DNA of 64,000 nucleotides. Origin: Campylobacter showae CSUNSWCD (GTDB lineage Bacteria; Campylobacterota; Campylobacteria; Campylobacterales; Campylobacteraceae). Of the stretch, positions 53,662 through 63,297 are shown piece after piece; position 1 is the first letter of the stretch, and each line of letters begins with the position of its first letter. A program made the position numbers and the translations under genes. The stretch covers positions 124,001-188,000 of the forward strand of contig NZ_AMZQ01000008.1 in the NCBI RefSeq assembly GCF_000313615.1, written 5' to 3'. Below the pieces are notes generated by a model, which saw nothing but the letters and a program-made list of their open reading frames with translations, made no database searches and was not told where the DNA came from.

Positions 53662-55416
53662 ATGAATATATCACCAAATTTAGAGCCCATAAATATAAAT
53701 TTACCCAAAGATATGATCTATTCAAGGGTCCTTCTTGGCGTAGATAGAGTGCAAACTTTAGACAATACAAATTTAAAGTCTGAGCTTAAAGACATCGCTA
53801 CTAAGCTTATCTCAAATAGCACTTACTCTATCATCCAAAGCGCCAGCACCAGTGGCGTGAAGTCAGAGTATGCTAAAGCAGATAGTGGGACAAACGATGC
53901 TTTTTCTTATGTGGATATACAAAGAAGAAACTGGGACAAAAAAGACTTTGAGAACAAATATCTCTTTGGCGAAGATGCCTCAGCGCTAAGGAAAGTGGAT
54001 CAAACTAGCACCTATTTCTCATCTATAAATTCAAAAACTCCCATTAAGCCCATTGCGGCAGCAGATACTAAATTTACAAATTTAAATGACTATGCCTATG
54101 AAAAAACGATAAAAACCTCACTGGGTGATGTGGAGGTCTTTTTGGATCTTTATGACGATAACGACAAACTAGGCATAGGCAAGCTAGATGCAAATGGATT
54201 TTTATTTAACTTTGATAGCAACAAGGACGGAGTGATAAATTCTGGTGATAAATACTTTGATAAGCTAAAGGTTAGAGGCTACGACAAAGACGGAAATGAG
54301 AAAATTTTCAAACTAAGCGAAGTCGTAAGCGAGATAAACCTTAACGACTTTATTAAAAAAGATATTAGAAATTTAAGCCATGAGGCTATGGACTTTGCTA
54401 GCAAAAACACAGTTGATTACAGAGTTAGTTTAAACAACTCAAACCCTTATACTCTATTTTCGGCCGAGTATCGCTACCAAAAGATAGGCAAAGAAGAGAC
54501 TAATAAATTTTTTAAAGACCATGCAGACCAAGATGGCTGGGTAGATCTTAGGGATAATAAGATATTTAACGAAGAGAGTGGCTTAAACAACTTTGCCTAT
54601 GAGAAAGTTGGCTTTGACGGCAAGAAAAGGCTTAGCGAGTTTAACCCTATCATAAAACCTGCTGGATCCAAACAAGATGAGAGCTTTTCATACGCAGGCT
54701 ATCAAAAAGATAGCTTTATGAAATTTTATAACGACTACCAAAAAGAGTCTAGCGCTCACAGCAAAGATGTAGAGTGGATAAGCAAAAATTTAAAAGAAAA
54801 TGATGTAGAAGACGCAGATGATCTCATCTCAAAGCTAAAAGCCACAAAGTCATCTTATATGATCGCTATGGAGAGTGAGTTTGAAAAAGCAACTGGGCTT
54901 GATTTTAGCCTAGAAAATTTAGAAAGAGTAAAGCATGCTTTTGAGAGTGATACGAGCAAGGCAGCAGCTGCACTAAAAGACACAGACAGCGTAATAGCTA
55001 TGAAGCTAAATAAAAATGGCACGATCACACTTAAATTTGACAGCGGAAGAGAGCTAGAGGTAAAAGAAATTTATAACGACACTGGCAAGCTAATCAGCAA
55101 AGATGACAAGGATAGCAAAAGAGCAAGTATAAATTTAGACGCTAAAGCTATGAATGATGTAGAGCTAAATAGACTTGACTTTAAAGATATAGGTATAAAG
55201 CAAGATGAGAAGATATCTAGCCTAAAAGAGCTTGGAGCAAAGCTCGTTAAAAACCTCACTGATAAATTTACAAGTAAATTCCTAATCGGACTTGAAAACG
55301 GCAAAAGCATCACCACTAAAGAAATTTACAACATCACTTATCTTGAAAACGACCTAAAATTTAAAGAGCTATCTAGCAAAGATAGGCTTTATAAAAAGGT
55401 AGATACGAGAGTTTAG
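53662..55416 (+). CDS. Large EF-hand-like protein in the cluster, unknown function
   Basis: The 584-residue protein has no signal peptide. At residues 185-196 it has a calcium loop DSNKDGVINSGD, which fits the EF-hand or dockerin-type rule (D, N, D, G, I, acidic at 12). A second, degenerate loop HADQDGWVDLRD lies at 287-298. Between them is a YDKDGNEKIF segment. The C-terminal half is helical and charged. It is preceded by its own sigma-28 promoter and AAAAGGA. It follows a family A gene but is not of family B. Binding of calcium is inferred from the loop pattern. Confidence 0.78.
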   Translation: MNISPNLEPININLPKDMIYSRVLLGVDRVQTLDNTNLKSELKDIATKLISNSTYSIIQSASTSGVKSEYAKADSGTNDAFSYVDIQRRNWDKKDFENKYLFGEDASALRKVDQTSTYFSSINSKTPIKPIAAADTKFTNLNDYAYEKTIKTSLGDVEVFLDLYDDNDKLGIGKLDANGFLFNFDSNKDGVINSGDKYFDKLKVRGYDKDGNEKIFKLSEVVSEINLNDFIKKDIRNLSHEAMDFASKNTVDYRVSLNNSNPYTLFSAEYRYQKIGKEETNKFFKDHADQDGWVDLRDNKIFNEESGLNNFAYEKVGFDGKKRLSEFNPIIKPAGSKQDESFSYAGYQKDSFMKFYNDYQKESSAHSKDVEWISKNLKENDVEDADDLISKLKATKSSYMIAMESEFEKATGLDFSLENLERVKHAFESDTSKAAAALKDTDSVIAMKLNKNGTITLKFDSGRELEVKEIYNDTGKLISKDDKDSKRASINLDAKAMNDVELNRLDFKDIGIKQDEKISSLKELGAKLVKNLTDKFTSKFLIGLENGKSITTKEIYNITYLENDLKFKELSSKDRLYKKVDTRV

Positions 55417-55451
55417 GAGTAAATTTATGCAAACTAAAAACCTTTGTAAAA

Positions 55452-55478
55452 TAAATCTTTTCACAAAAAAGACGATAT
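55452..55478 (+). promoter_or_regulatory. Sigma-28 (FliA) promoter before the duplicated A-B operon
   Basis: TAAATCTT, exactly 11 bases, then GACGATAT. Spacing and both boxes agree with the FliA consensus. It ends 28 bases before the start of the first tandem A gene. Confidence 0.75.
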
Positions 55479-55506
55479 CTTTGGTATGAAGCTAAAAGGA
55501 TATTAG

Positions 55507-56688
55507 ATGATAAACGCACTTGGTAGCTACCCATTAAATTTAGAACAGAACATAAAGGTATCAACCAAAGTTGCCACCAAACAAACGAGCTCAGAGCTTT
55601 TAGGCTACAAGGTAGATAAGGATGGCTACTTTACAGATGAGTTTAATAAACAAGCTGGCATACCAAGTAATTATAAAATCCACTCAAGTACGCTGGAGTC
55701 GTTAGTAAGGATAGAGACGCAGTCTGACTATATGCAAAGGACTTTTGACAGCATCGATATACTAAAAACCGTAAATAATGCCTATAAAATCCTCTCACAA
55801 GTAGTTGGCGAAGACACGCTAAATTCAAAAGATAGCTTTAGCTTAGATGAGATAAGAAATTTCCCTCAAGGCTTTTCTTATAACCGCCAAAGTATGCAAG
55901 TAACCAAAATCCATAACTCCATTCATGAATTTGGCTCGGCTGCGGCTGATTTTAACGGCAAAGAGTCAAATAAGCAGATGATAAGCACGCTCTTTTTCAA
56001 TCCAAGCTTTGATGGCGGAGATGGTAGGCAGCCACTAAAGCCAACAACAGATATCTTTAACAACAACAATGGTGGCAAAGAAAACACGGTCATTGGTGTA
56101 TTTATGGATCCGCACGGAGAGAAATACACAAATAAAGACGGCTCAATAACCAAAGGCGGACTTATAGCAGCCGTTATAAACAATAACCTTGATGTGAGAG
56201 AGGGCGAGACAACCGCAAGAGGCAAAAGAGAAGGCTATGATAAGAGCGTAGATAGCAAAGAATTTAATAGAGCATTTGAGCTGTTTGAACTTATGGGCGA
56301 GATGAAATTTGGACCTGGCTTTATAAATGCTACCGATAACGATATAGCAGGTATGCCTAAATATATGCAAGATCACATTAGATCTAAAAGAGACTTTGTC
56401 TATATCGACTTAGAAAGTGGCTTTGTCAGCACTCCTGAAGATAGACGTAGGGGATATGAAGAAGACGAACTATCATTTAAAAAGATGATGGAGCGTAATC
56501 TAAAAATGCTAAAGCTACTCTTTGGTGAGATAGACAAGGACGGCAAAAAGAGCAAGGACTTTATGGATAGCTTTTTGAAATTTAGCATGCCACCTTTAAA
56601 TTTAGTAAAAGAGCTAAATGAAAACCCAGCTGGAAAATACCTAGTAGATATGCTTGGTATAAAAAGAGATGTTGATATAAAGGTGTAG
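55507..56688 (+). CDS. Family A protein 2, first tandem copy
   Basis: The 393-residue protein lacks a signal peptide and starts MINALGSYPLNLEQNIKVST. The family A box is at about 33-60: GYKVDKDGYFTDEFNKQAGI then YKIHSSTLESLV. A long C-terminal block (KKMMERNLKMLKLLFGEIDK onward, with an acidic DKDGKKSKD segment) is almost identical in the next copy. The middle (about residues 60-330) differs more. It is the first gene of an operon read from a sigma-28 promoter and is followed after 12 bases by a family B gene. Confidence 0.8.
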   Translation: MINALGSYPLNLEQNIKVSTKVATKQTSSELLGYKVDKDGYFTDEFNKQAGIPSNYKIHSSTLESLVRIETQSDYMQRTFDSIDILKTVNNAYKILSQVVGEDTLNSKDSFSLDEIRNFPQGFSYNRQSMQVTKIHNSIHEFGSAAADFNGKESNKQMISTLFFNPSFDGGDGRQPLKPTTDIFNNNNGGKENTVIGVFMDPHGEKYTNKDGSITKGGLIAAVINNNLDVREGETTARGKREGYDKSVDSKEFNRAFELFELMGEMKFGPGFINATDNDIAGMPKYMQDHIRSKRDFVYIDLESGFVSTPEDRRRGYEEDELSFKKMMERNLKMLKLLFGEIDKDGKKSKDFMDSFLKFSMPPLNLVKELNENPAGKYLVDMLGIKRDVDIKV

Positions 56689-56700
56689 GGGGGAGTTAAA

Positions 56701-57492
56701 ATGATAACTAGCATAAACGGACTTAGCAACACACCGATACAAGACAACACTATCCAAAAAGAAAATATACCTAAAGATACCAAAGATGATGAAAAGGCCA
56801 AAATAGAAGCTTTATGGTATAGTCCAGTTGGAAAGAGCATAAAAGAGATTATTGACATAGACGAAAATGAAGATAATTGGGTTGCAAAAACGATAAGCAA
56901 AATAGATAATATGCTTTCTAAGCGTTACAATACCGAACAAGATCGCAACGCCATGTCGATGAAACAGCCAAAAACTTTAGAAGAAGCAAAAGATCAAGTC
57001 CTTATAATGTATTCTGATATATTAAAGGAAAACTCTGTTGATGGCAAGCCAACCATGATGGGCAAACTAATAGGTCTTGGCACAAAAGAAGAGGAGGCTG
57101 ACTTAAGAGCATTTATGGACAGCATGTCTTCTCTTTACCCAAATGAAAACAAGGAGTCGCTTAGCCTTTTAAGTAGAACCGATCTAAGCATAGATGAATT
57201 TAAAACATTATTTGCCAAAGCAAGAGAGAAAGCAACAAAGGATGTTGCAGAACAAAGAAAGCAAATAATCAAAGAAGAGCAAGAATACAATGCAAATTTT
57301 GCTAAAGAGCAGTCTGAGAAAAAATTTAAACCTATGCAGGTTAAGAAGAAGTATGAGACATATGATATAAATAAGGATCAAAAATTTCTCTATGCAAGAG
57401 AGCTTTTAAATTTCAAAGAAAAAAGAGGCATAGATGTCTTAGAGCTTATGCAAAAGATAGATAAGAAGCAAATTTTAAATAAGATGGCTTAA
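56701..57492 (+). CDS. Family B protein 1, first tandem copy
   Basis: The 263-residue helical, charged protein starts MITSINGLSNTPIQDNTIQK. It ends with a conserved block: AKEQSEKKFKPMQVKKKYET, YDINKDQKFLYARELLNFKE and VLELMQKIDKKQILNKMA. The centre has little similarity to the second copy. A GGGGGAG box precedes the ATG. Its constant position directly after an A gene suggests a partner (chaperone, co-effector or immunity-like), but no function is recognised. Confidence 0.78.
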   Translation: MITSINGLSNTPIQDNTIQKENIPKDTKDDEKAKIEALWYSPVGKSIKEIIDIDENEDNWVAKTISKIDNMLSKRYNTEQDRNAMSMKQPKTLEEAKDQVLIMYSDILKENSVDGKPTMMGKLIGLGTKEEEADLRAFMDSMSSLYPNENKESLSLLSRTDLSIDEFKTLFAKAREKATKDVAEQRKQIIKEEQEYNANFAKEQSEKKFKPMQVKKKYETYDINKDQKFLYARELLNFKEKRGIDVLELMQKIDKKQILNKMA

Positions 57493-57508
57493 ATTTAAAG
57501 GATATTAG

Positions 57509-58675
57509 ATGATAAACGCACTTGGTAGCTACCCCTTAAATTTAGAGCAGAACATAAAGGTATCAACCAAAGTTGCCACCAAACAAACCAGCTCAGAGGT
57601 TTTAGGCTACAAGGTAGATAAGGATGGCTACTTTACAGATGAGTTTAATAAACAAGCTGGCATCCCAAGTGAATATAAAATTCACTCAAGCACGCTGGAG
57701 TCTTTAGTCAATGTTGCAGAGGGGACATCATTTTTTAGTCGCACCTTTAAAAGCATAGATATAGCAAAGACTGCTGGCAATGCCTACAAAATTCTCTGCC
57801 AAGTCGTTGGCGAAGACACGCTAAATTCAAAAGATAGCTTTAGCATTGACGAGATAAGAAATTTCCCACAAGGCTTTTCTTATAACCGCCAAAGTATGCA
57901 AGTAACTAAGATCCATAACTCCATTTATGACTTTGATGCAGCTGCTTCTAGCTTTAACTACAAAGAGTCAAACAAGCAGATGATAAGCACGCTCTTTTTC
58001 AACCCAAGCTTTGATGGCGGAGATGGCATGCAGCCACTAAAGCCAACAACAGATATCTTTAACAACAATAATGGTGGCAAAGAGAGTGTGGGAAGTGGTG
58101 TTTTTATCGATCCACACGGCGAAAGATACACAAACAAAGATGGCTCTATAACTAGAGGCGGACTTTTAGCAGCCGTCATAAACAGCAACCTTGACGTCAA
58201 AGAAGGTGAAACCACTGTTTTTGGAAAGAAGCAAGGCTTTGATAAGAGCGTAGATAGTAAAGAATTTAGTAGGGCATTTGAGCTATTTGAACTTATGGGC
58301 GAGATGAAATTTGGAGCAAATTTCAACAAAGCAAGCGACTCTGATCTAGCTGGTATGCCTGCATATATGCAAGAGTATGCTAAGTATAAAAGAGACCTTG
58401 TCTATGTAGATCTAACGACTGGGTTTGTCGGTAAGTATTCAGATGAAGAAGACGAACCCTCATTTAAAAAGATGATGGAGCATAATCTAAAAATGCTAAA
58501 GCTACTCTTTGGTGAGATAGACAAAGACGGCAAAAAGAGCAAAGACTTTATGGATAGCTTTTTAAAATTTAGCATGCCACCTTTAAATTTAGTAAAAGAG
58601 CTAAATGAAAACCCAGCTGGAAAATACCTAGTAGATATGCTTGGCATAAAAAGAGATATTGATATAAAGGCGTAG
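57509..58675 (+). CDS. Family A protein 3, second tandem copy
   Basis: The 388-residue protein is a close paralogue of the preceding A protein. The first 56 residues and the last 70 are nearly the same in both, including FLKFSMPPLNLVKELNENPA near the end. The region after the A box differs (NVAEGTSFFSRTFKSIDIAK here), as does the segment before the C-terminal block. It has its own AAAGGA box but no separate promoter is visible, so it is probably transcribed with the upstream pair. Confidence 0.8.
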   Translation: MINALGSYPLNLEQNIKVSTKVATKQTSSEVLGYKVDKDGYFTDEFNKQAGIPSEYKIHSSTLESLVNVAEGTSFFSRTFKSIDIAKTAGNAYKILCQVVGEDTLNSKDSFSIDEIRNFPQGFSYNRQSMQVTKIHNSIYDFDAAASSFNYKESNKQMISTLFFNPSFDGGDGMQPLKPTTDIFNNNNGGKESVGSGVFIDPHGERYTNKDGSITRGGLLAAVINSNLDVKEGETTVFGKKQGFDKSVDSKEFSRAFELFELMGEMKFGANFNKASDSDLAGMPAYMQEYAKYKRDLVYVDLTTGFVGKYSDEEDEPSFKKMMEHNLKMLKLLFGEIDKDGKKSKDFMDSFLKFSMPPLNLVKELNENPAGKYLVDMLGIKRDIDIKA

Positions 58676-58687
58676 GGGGGAGTTGAA

Positions 58688-59476
58688 ATGATAACTAGCA
58701 TAAACGGACTTAGCAATACACCGATACAAGAAACAACTATCCAAAAAGAAAATGCAAAAATGTCAAAGGAGCAAGAAAAGGCTTTAATTGATTCATATAT
58801 GCAAAATTTAATAATTGATAATGTTGAAAAATACATCAAAGAAGACAGAAGTAGTGAAAACTGGATAACAGAAACCATAGAGAAGATAGACAATATGCTT
58901 TCAAAAAAGTATAGCTATACCATTGATGAAAGGCGAGCTTTATTATCAAAATATCCAGAGAACTTAGAAGAATTTGAGATCAATGTATTACAATCTCACA
59001 TGGACTGGTTGCTTTCTAACTCAGTAGATGGCAAGCCAACAATATCTGGGCTAATGGTTGGTATCGGCACAGCAGAACAAGAGGCTGAGCTAGAATATTT
59101 TATGAAATCATTTTCTGAAGATACAATGATGAGTAATGATGGTGCTAGATTGTTTGCTAGAGCTGATCTAAGTATAGAAGAGTTTAAAAAGCTTTATAGA
59201 AAAGATGTAGAAAAAACTACAAAAGAGCATAAAGAATTTCTAGCCAAACTACATAAAGAAGAACAAGAATACAATGCAAATTTCGCTAAAGAGCAAAGCG
59301 AGAAGAAATTTAAACCTATGCAGGTTAAAAAGAAGTATGAGACCTATGATATAAACAAGGATCAAAAATTTATCTATGCAAGAGAGCTTTTAAATTTCAA
59401 AGAAAAAAGAGACATAGACGTCTTAGAGCTTATGCAAAAGATAGATAAGAAGCAAATTTTAAATAAGATGGCTTGA
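58688..59476 (+). CDS. Family B protein 2, second tandem copy
   Basis: The 262-residue protein shares the first 15 residues and about the last 70 with the first B copy. The central 170 residues are rewritten (KMSKEQEKALIDSYMQNLII and on). It begins 12 bases after the A gene, exactly as in unit 1. No terminator with a strong stem follows, though the next genes are on the opposite strand. Confidence 0.78.
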   Translation: MITSINGLSNTPIQETTIQKENAKMSKEQEKALIDSYMQNLIIDNVEKYIKEDRSSENWITETIEKIDNMLSKKYSYTIDERRALLSKYPENLEEFEINVLQSHMDWLLSNSVDGKPTISGLMVGIGTAEQEAELEYFMKSFSEDTMMSNDGARLFARADLSIEEFKKLYRKDVEKTTKEHKEFLAKLHKEEQEYNANFAKEQSEKKFKPMQVKKKYETYDINKDQKFIYARELLNFKEKRDIDVLELMQKIDKKQILNKMA

Positions 59477-59539
59477 TGAATAAAAAATAGCTACTTTGTT
59501 TTATTGTAGAAAGCAATGATTGCTCTAAATTTAGTCCTT

Positions 59540-60193
59540 TTATACGGTTTTATCCACTTTTTTATTTGCGACTTTTTCTAAAATTTCGAATATACTTTCG
59601 CCATTATCAAATTCAGTTTTTATAAATTTGTAAAATTCTTTAAATTTTTCATCGGCTTGCATATCATAAGTTTTAAATTTTTTAGTTACTTGCATAGGTT
59701 TAAAGGCTTCTTGTTTTTGCGTGTCAGTTTGATTGTCTTGTTCTTCATGATCGCTTTTTTGATCCATTAGCCCATAGTCACCAACCTCTTGCGGCATACC
59801 CCTATTTATAACCTTAGAATATCTCTCAATAAATTCATCCACACTTATATTAGACGATTCAAGGAGCTCGCGACCCTCATTACTAAAAGACACACCAAAT
59901 CTTTCTAAAGTTTGACGTATCTTTTGTCCTTCTAGATCATTATCTGATTTTTTGCCCCAAATGGTTTGTTTATCATCATTGTAGGATTTAAAAGCTCCAG
60001 TAAAGTTTGTGCTATTGCCCATCACTTTCTTATAATTAACTCTACTTGCGAATTCTTTTCCTTCAAATAGTGAGTTGTTATTTAGATTTGGCGAATAGGT
60101 TATATTATTAAGCATTGCTAAGGTCTCACTTTGTTTAGGTATTCCAGCATCTCTTTCATAGGTTTTAATTCTTTTTATGGTATTAATTTGCAT
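59540..60193 (-). CDS. Family B protein 3, divergent, opposite strand
   Basis: The 217-residue protein belongs to family B by its C-terminus: KQEAFKPMQVTKKFKTYDMQ, ADEKFKEFYKF and IFEILEKVANKK match the FKPMQVKKKYETYDI block of the other B proteins. The N-terminal two-thirds is unrelated in sequence. It follows the truncated A gene (60360-61355) on the same strand after 166 bases, repeating the A-then-B order. The ribosome site is weak. Confidence 0.7.
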   Translation of the reverse strand: MQINTIKRIKTYERDAGIPKQSETLAMLNNITYSPNLNNNSLFEGKEFASRVNYKKVMGNSTNFTGAFKSYNDDKQTIWGKKSDNDLEGQKIRQTLERFGVSFSNEGRELLESSNISVDEFIERYSKVINRGMPQEVGDYGLMDQKSDHEEQDNQTDTQKQEAFKPMQVTKKFKTYDMQADEKFKEFYKFIKTEFDNGESIFEILEKVANKKVDKTV

Positions 60194-60314
60194 TAGAGCA
60201 TCTTGCTACCACCTATCCAGCAATGCTGTTTTATACACTAACACACATTCAGCTAAAGAATATAAATTCAACCTACTTAGGTTTAATGCTTTTATGGGCT
60301 AGAGTATAATCAAT

Positions 60315-60343
60315 AACTAAATCGACCTTTTAGCGATTTAGTT
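60315..60343 (-). terminator. Hairpin between the opposite-strand A and B genes
   Basis: AACTAAATCG and CGATTTAGTT pair perfectly over 10 bases around a 9-base loop, 16 bases past the stop of the A gene. No long T run follows, so it may only attenuate. Confidence 0.4.
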
Positions 60344-60359
60344 TATATATAACTTATCT

Positions 60360-61355
60360 CTACACAAAAGTCTTACTGATAGAGCTTATCCTCTCACTCC
60401 AAGAATTTGCTAGAGAATTTATATCCTCGCCAGCTGGCTTAAATTTCTCATATTCGTTTGAGGTGACACTTTCTGCGTTAATGTTCTTTGATCTTGCATA
60501 CATTAAAAGTGTTAGCTCTTTAAGTCTTTCTTTTATGAGCGCTTTTATGCTCTCACTATCCTTACCCACTTTTTCAAAATCCACAAAATACTCTTTATGC
60601 TCTCCAGTGCTTGAGATATCATTTAAGGCAGCACTGCTAAGCTTAGTCTTTGCACTATCACTTGGTAGCGGTCTAGAGCTGCGCAAAAATCCCATAAAAA
60701 GAGCCTCTTTGCTGTAACCTTCATCTGCTTGATATACCGACATATCAGGGTTAAAACTAAACTCATCACCTGCTTCGCTCATCGTAAAATCAACCTCTTT
60801 TACTATGAGCCTAACGCCTGCACTTGATAGTTCTTTACTTAGAGACTTAGCGCTATTTAGCTCATCGGTGCTAGAGTAGATGTTTGAGATAGTAGAGTTT
60901 GATAGATCTTTTAGCAAATGTCCTTTGGCGTCATAGTGAGTGCCTTTTGTGCTGTAACCTTTTGGTAGTTTGTCTATATCTGCAAGGGTGTAACTCTTTT
61001 TATCATCACCTAAAGCAGAGGTCATTTGATCAAATAGTCTGTAGTAGTGCTTTATGGTGTCGGCCATATCGATGTTGTCAAAGATCTTTATCTGCTCGTC
61101 TTTGCTTTTGATGCGGTTTAGCACATGGTTGCGCTCGGCAAATCTACTAAGCTCATCAAGTGTGCTTTTATGGATTTTAAAGTCCTTTGGCAAGCCTGCG
61201 GCTTTGTTAAAATCAGCTCCCATAAAACCTGCTTTATCCACTGTGTAGCCATAAGCTTGAAGGTCATTAAAATTTAAAGAGACGAGACTGTTTTGAGAGG
61301 GAATAGTATAAGTAAATTTAGCTGGCTCTTGGAGTAATAGAATTAAGGAGAACAC
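60360..61355 (-). pseudogene. Family A protein 4, 5' end cut by the mobile element
   Basis: The 331 codons are clearly of family A and closest to protein 1: GYTVDKAGFMGADFNKAAGL then FKIHKSTLDEL at residues 36-66, FDNIDMADTIKHYYRLFDQM, and FSFNPDMSVYQADEGYSKEA. The frame begins at a GTG (61355) directly after an in-frame stop, has no ribosome site, and its first 8 residues (MFSLILLL) do not look like family N-termini, which are disordered and polar. The neighbouring bases at about 61340-61430 belong to the recombinase element. I read this as a gene that lost its start at the insertion point. Confidence 0.6.
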
Positions 61356-61405
61356 TTAATCACTATATTAGTGAAATATGTACTTCTTAATTCTTTTTTA
61401 TTTAA

Positions 61406-62614
<1,209 letters not shown>

Positions 62615-62620
62615 AATGAA

Positions 62621-63277
62621 ATGGAAGAAAAGGAAAAAGTAGAGATAGAAAAGAAAAAAATAAGATTAATGGAAAGTAAAAACAGGCTTCAGGAACTTGA
62701 ACGATTGATGTGCCGTATTTACGAAGATATGATACTTGAAAAAATACCAAGTAATAGATATGAGATACTTAACAGTCAATATGAAACAGAGCAAATAGCT
62801 TTAAGCAAAGAAATTAAAGACTTAGAGTTTGCAATATCAAGATATGAAAAAGAAACAGATAAGGCGAAAAAGTTTATATCTCTAATAAGCCGATATGAAA
62901 ATTTTGATGAACTTACAACTACAATGATAAATGAGTTTGTAGAAAAGATTATTGTTCATGAAAGGAATAGAAAAGGTAGTCAAACATCAAAGCAAAAAAT
63001 AGAGATATATTTTAATTTTATCGGTAACTATGAGCCACCAAAAGAAGAATTGACTGAAGAAGAAGAAGAAGAAAGATTAAAAATTGAGGAAGAAGAGAGA
63101 AAAATCAAGGAAAGAAAAGATAGACTTCATCAAAACTACTTAAAGCGTAAAGTAAATGGAAAACAACAGGAATATGAGGAAAGGTATAAGGCAAGGAGAG
63201 AACAGAGAAAACAAGAAAAATTAAAGGTTCTGAAAAGGGCAGGTATACAAGTTAATAAGTTAGAAAAAAGAGATTGA
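62621..63277 (+). pseudogene. Large serine recombinase, C-terminal part
   Basis: Only two codons (AAT GAA) separate the TAA from this frame, and both are in the same phase. The 218 residues form the long coiled coil (EKKKIRLMESKNRLQELERL and on) and the DUF4368-type end with FVEKIIVHERNRKG and KIEIYFNFIGNY. In intact relatives the two parts are one protein. An ATG at 62621 could start a separate fragment, but it lacks a ribosome site. Confidence 0.88.
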
Positions 63278-63297
63278 AGTTAGTCAATCTCTTTTTT
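63264..63297. terminator. Bidirectional terminator between recombinase and methyltransferase
   Basis: A perfect 14-bp stem (AAAAAAGAGATTGA and its complement) with a 6-base loop has A/T runs on both sides and includes the final codons of both convergent genes. Confidence 0.85.

Larger units (their letters stand above)
55494..57492 (+). repeat. Tandem duplication, unit 1 (A-B gene pair)
   Basis: The unit starts at AAAAGGATATTAGATGATAA and contains one family A and one family B gene. The next unit begins at 57497 with nearly the same sequence. The ends of each gene are almost identical between units while the centres differ. Confidence 0.8.
57497..59479 (+). repeat. Tandem duplication, unit 2 (A-B gene pair)
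   Basis: This is the second copy of the approximately 2-kb A-B unit, beginning AAAGGATATTAGATGATAAA. Confidence 0.8.

Noticed and set aside
57340-57400. EF-hand in family B proteins (DINKDQKFLYAR)
   Set aside because: Only the first three ligand positions fit; the sixth glycine and the acidic twelfth residue are absent.
60180-60235. GG-N10-GC match (GGATAGGTGGTAGC) before the opposite-strand B gene, as a sigma-54 site
   Set aside because: The rest of the consensus is missing and it lies only about 15 bases from the start codon, too close for a promoter.
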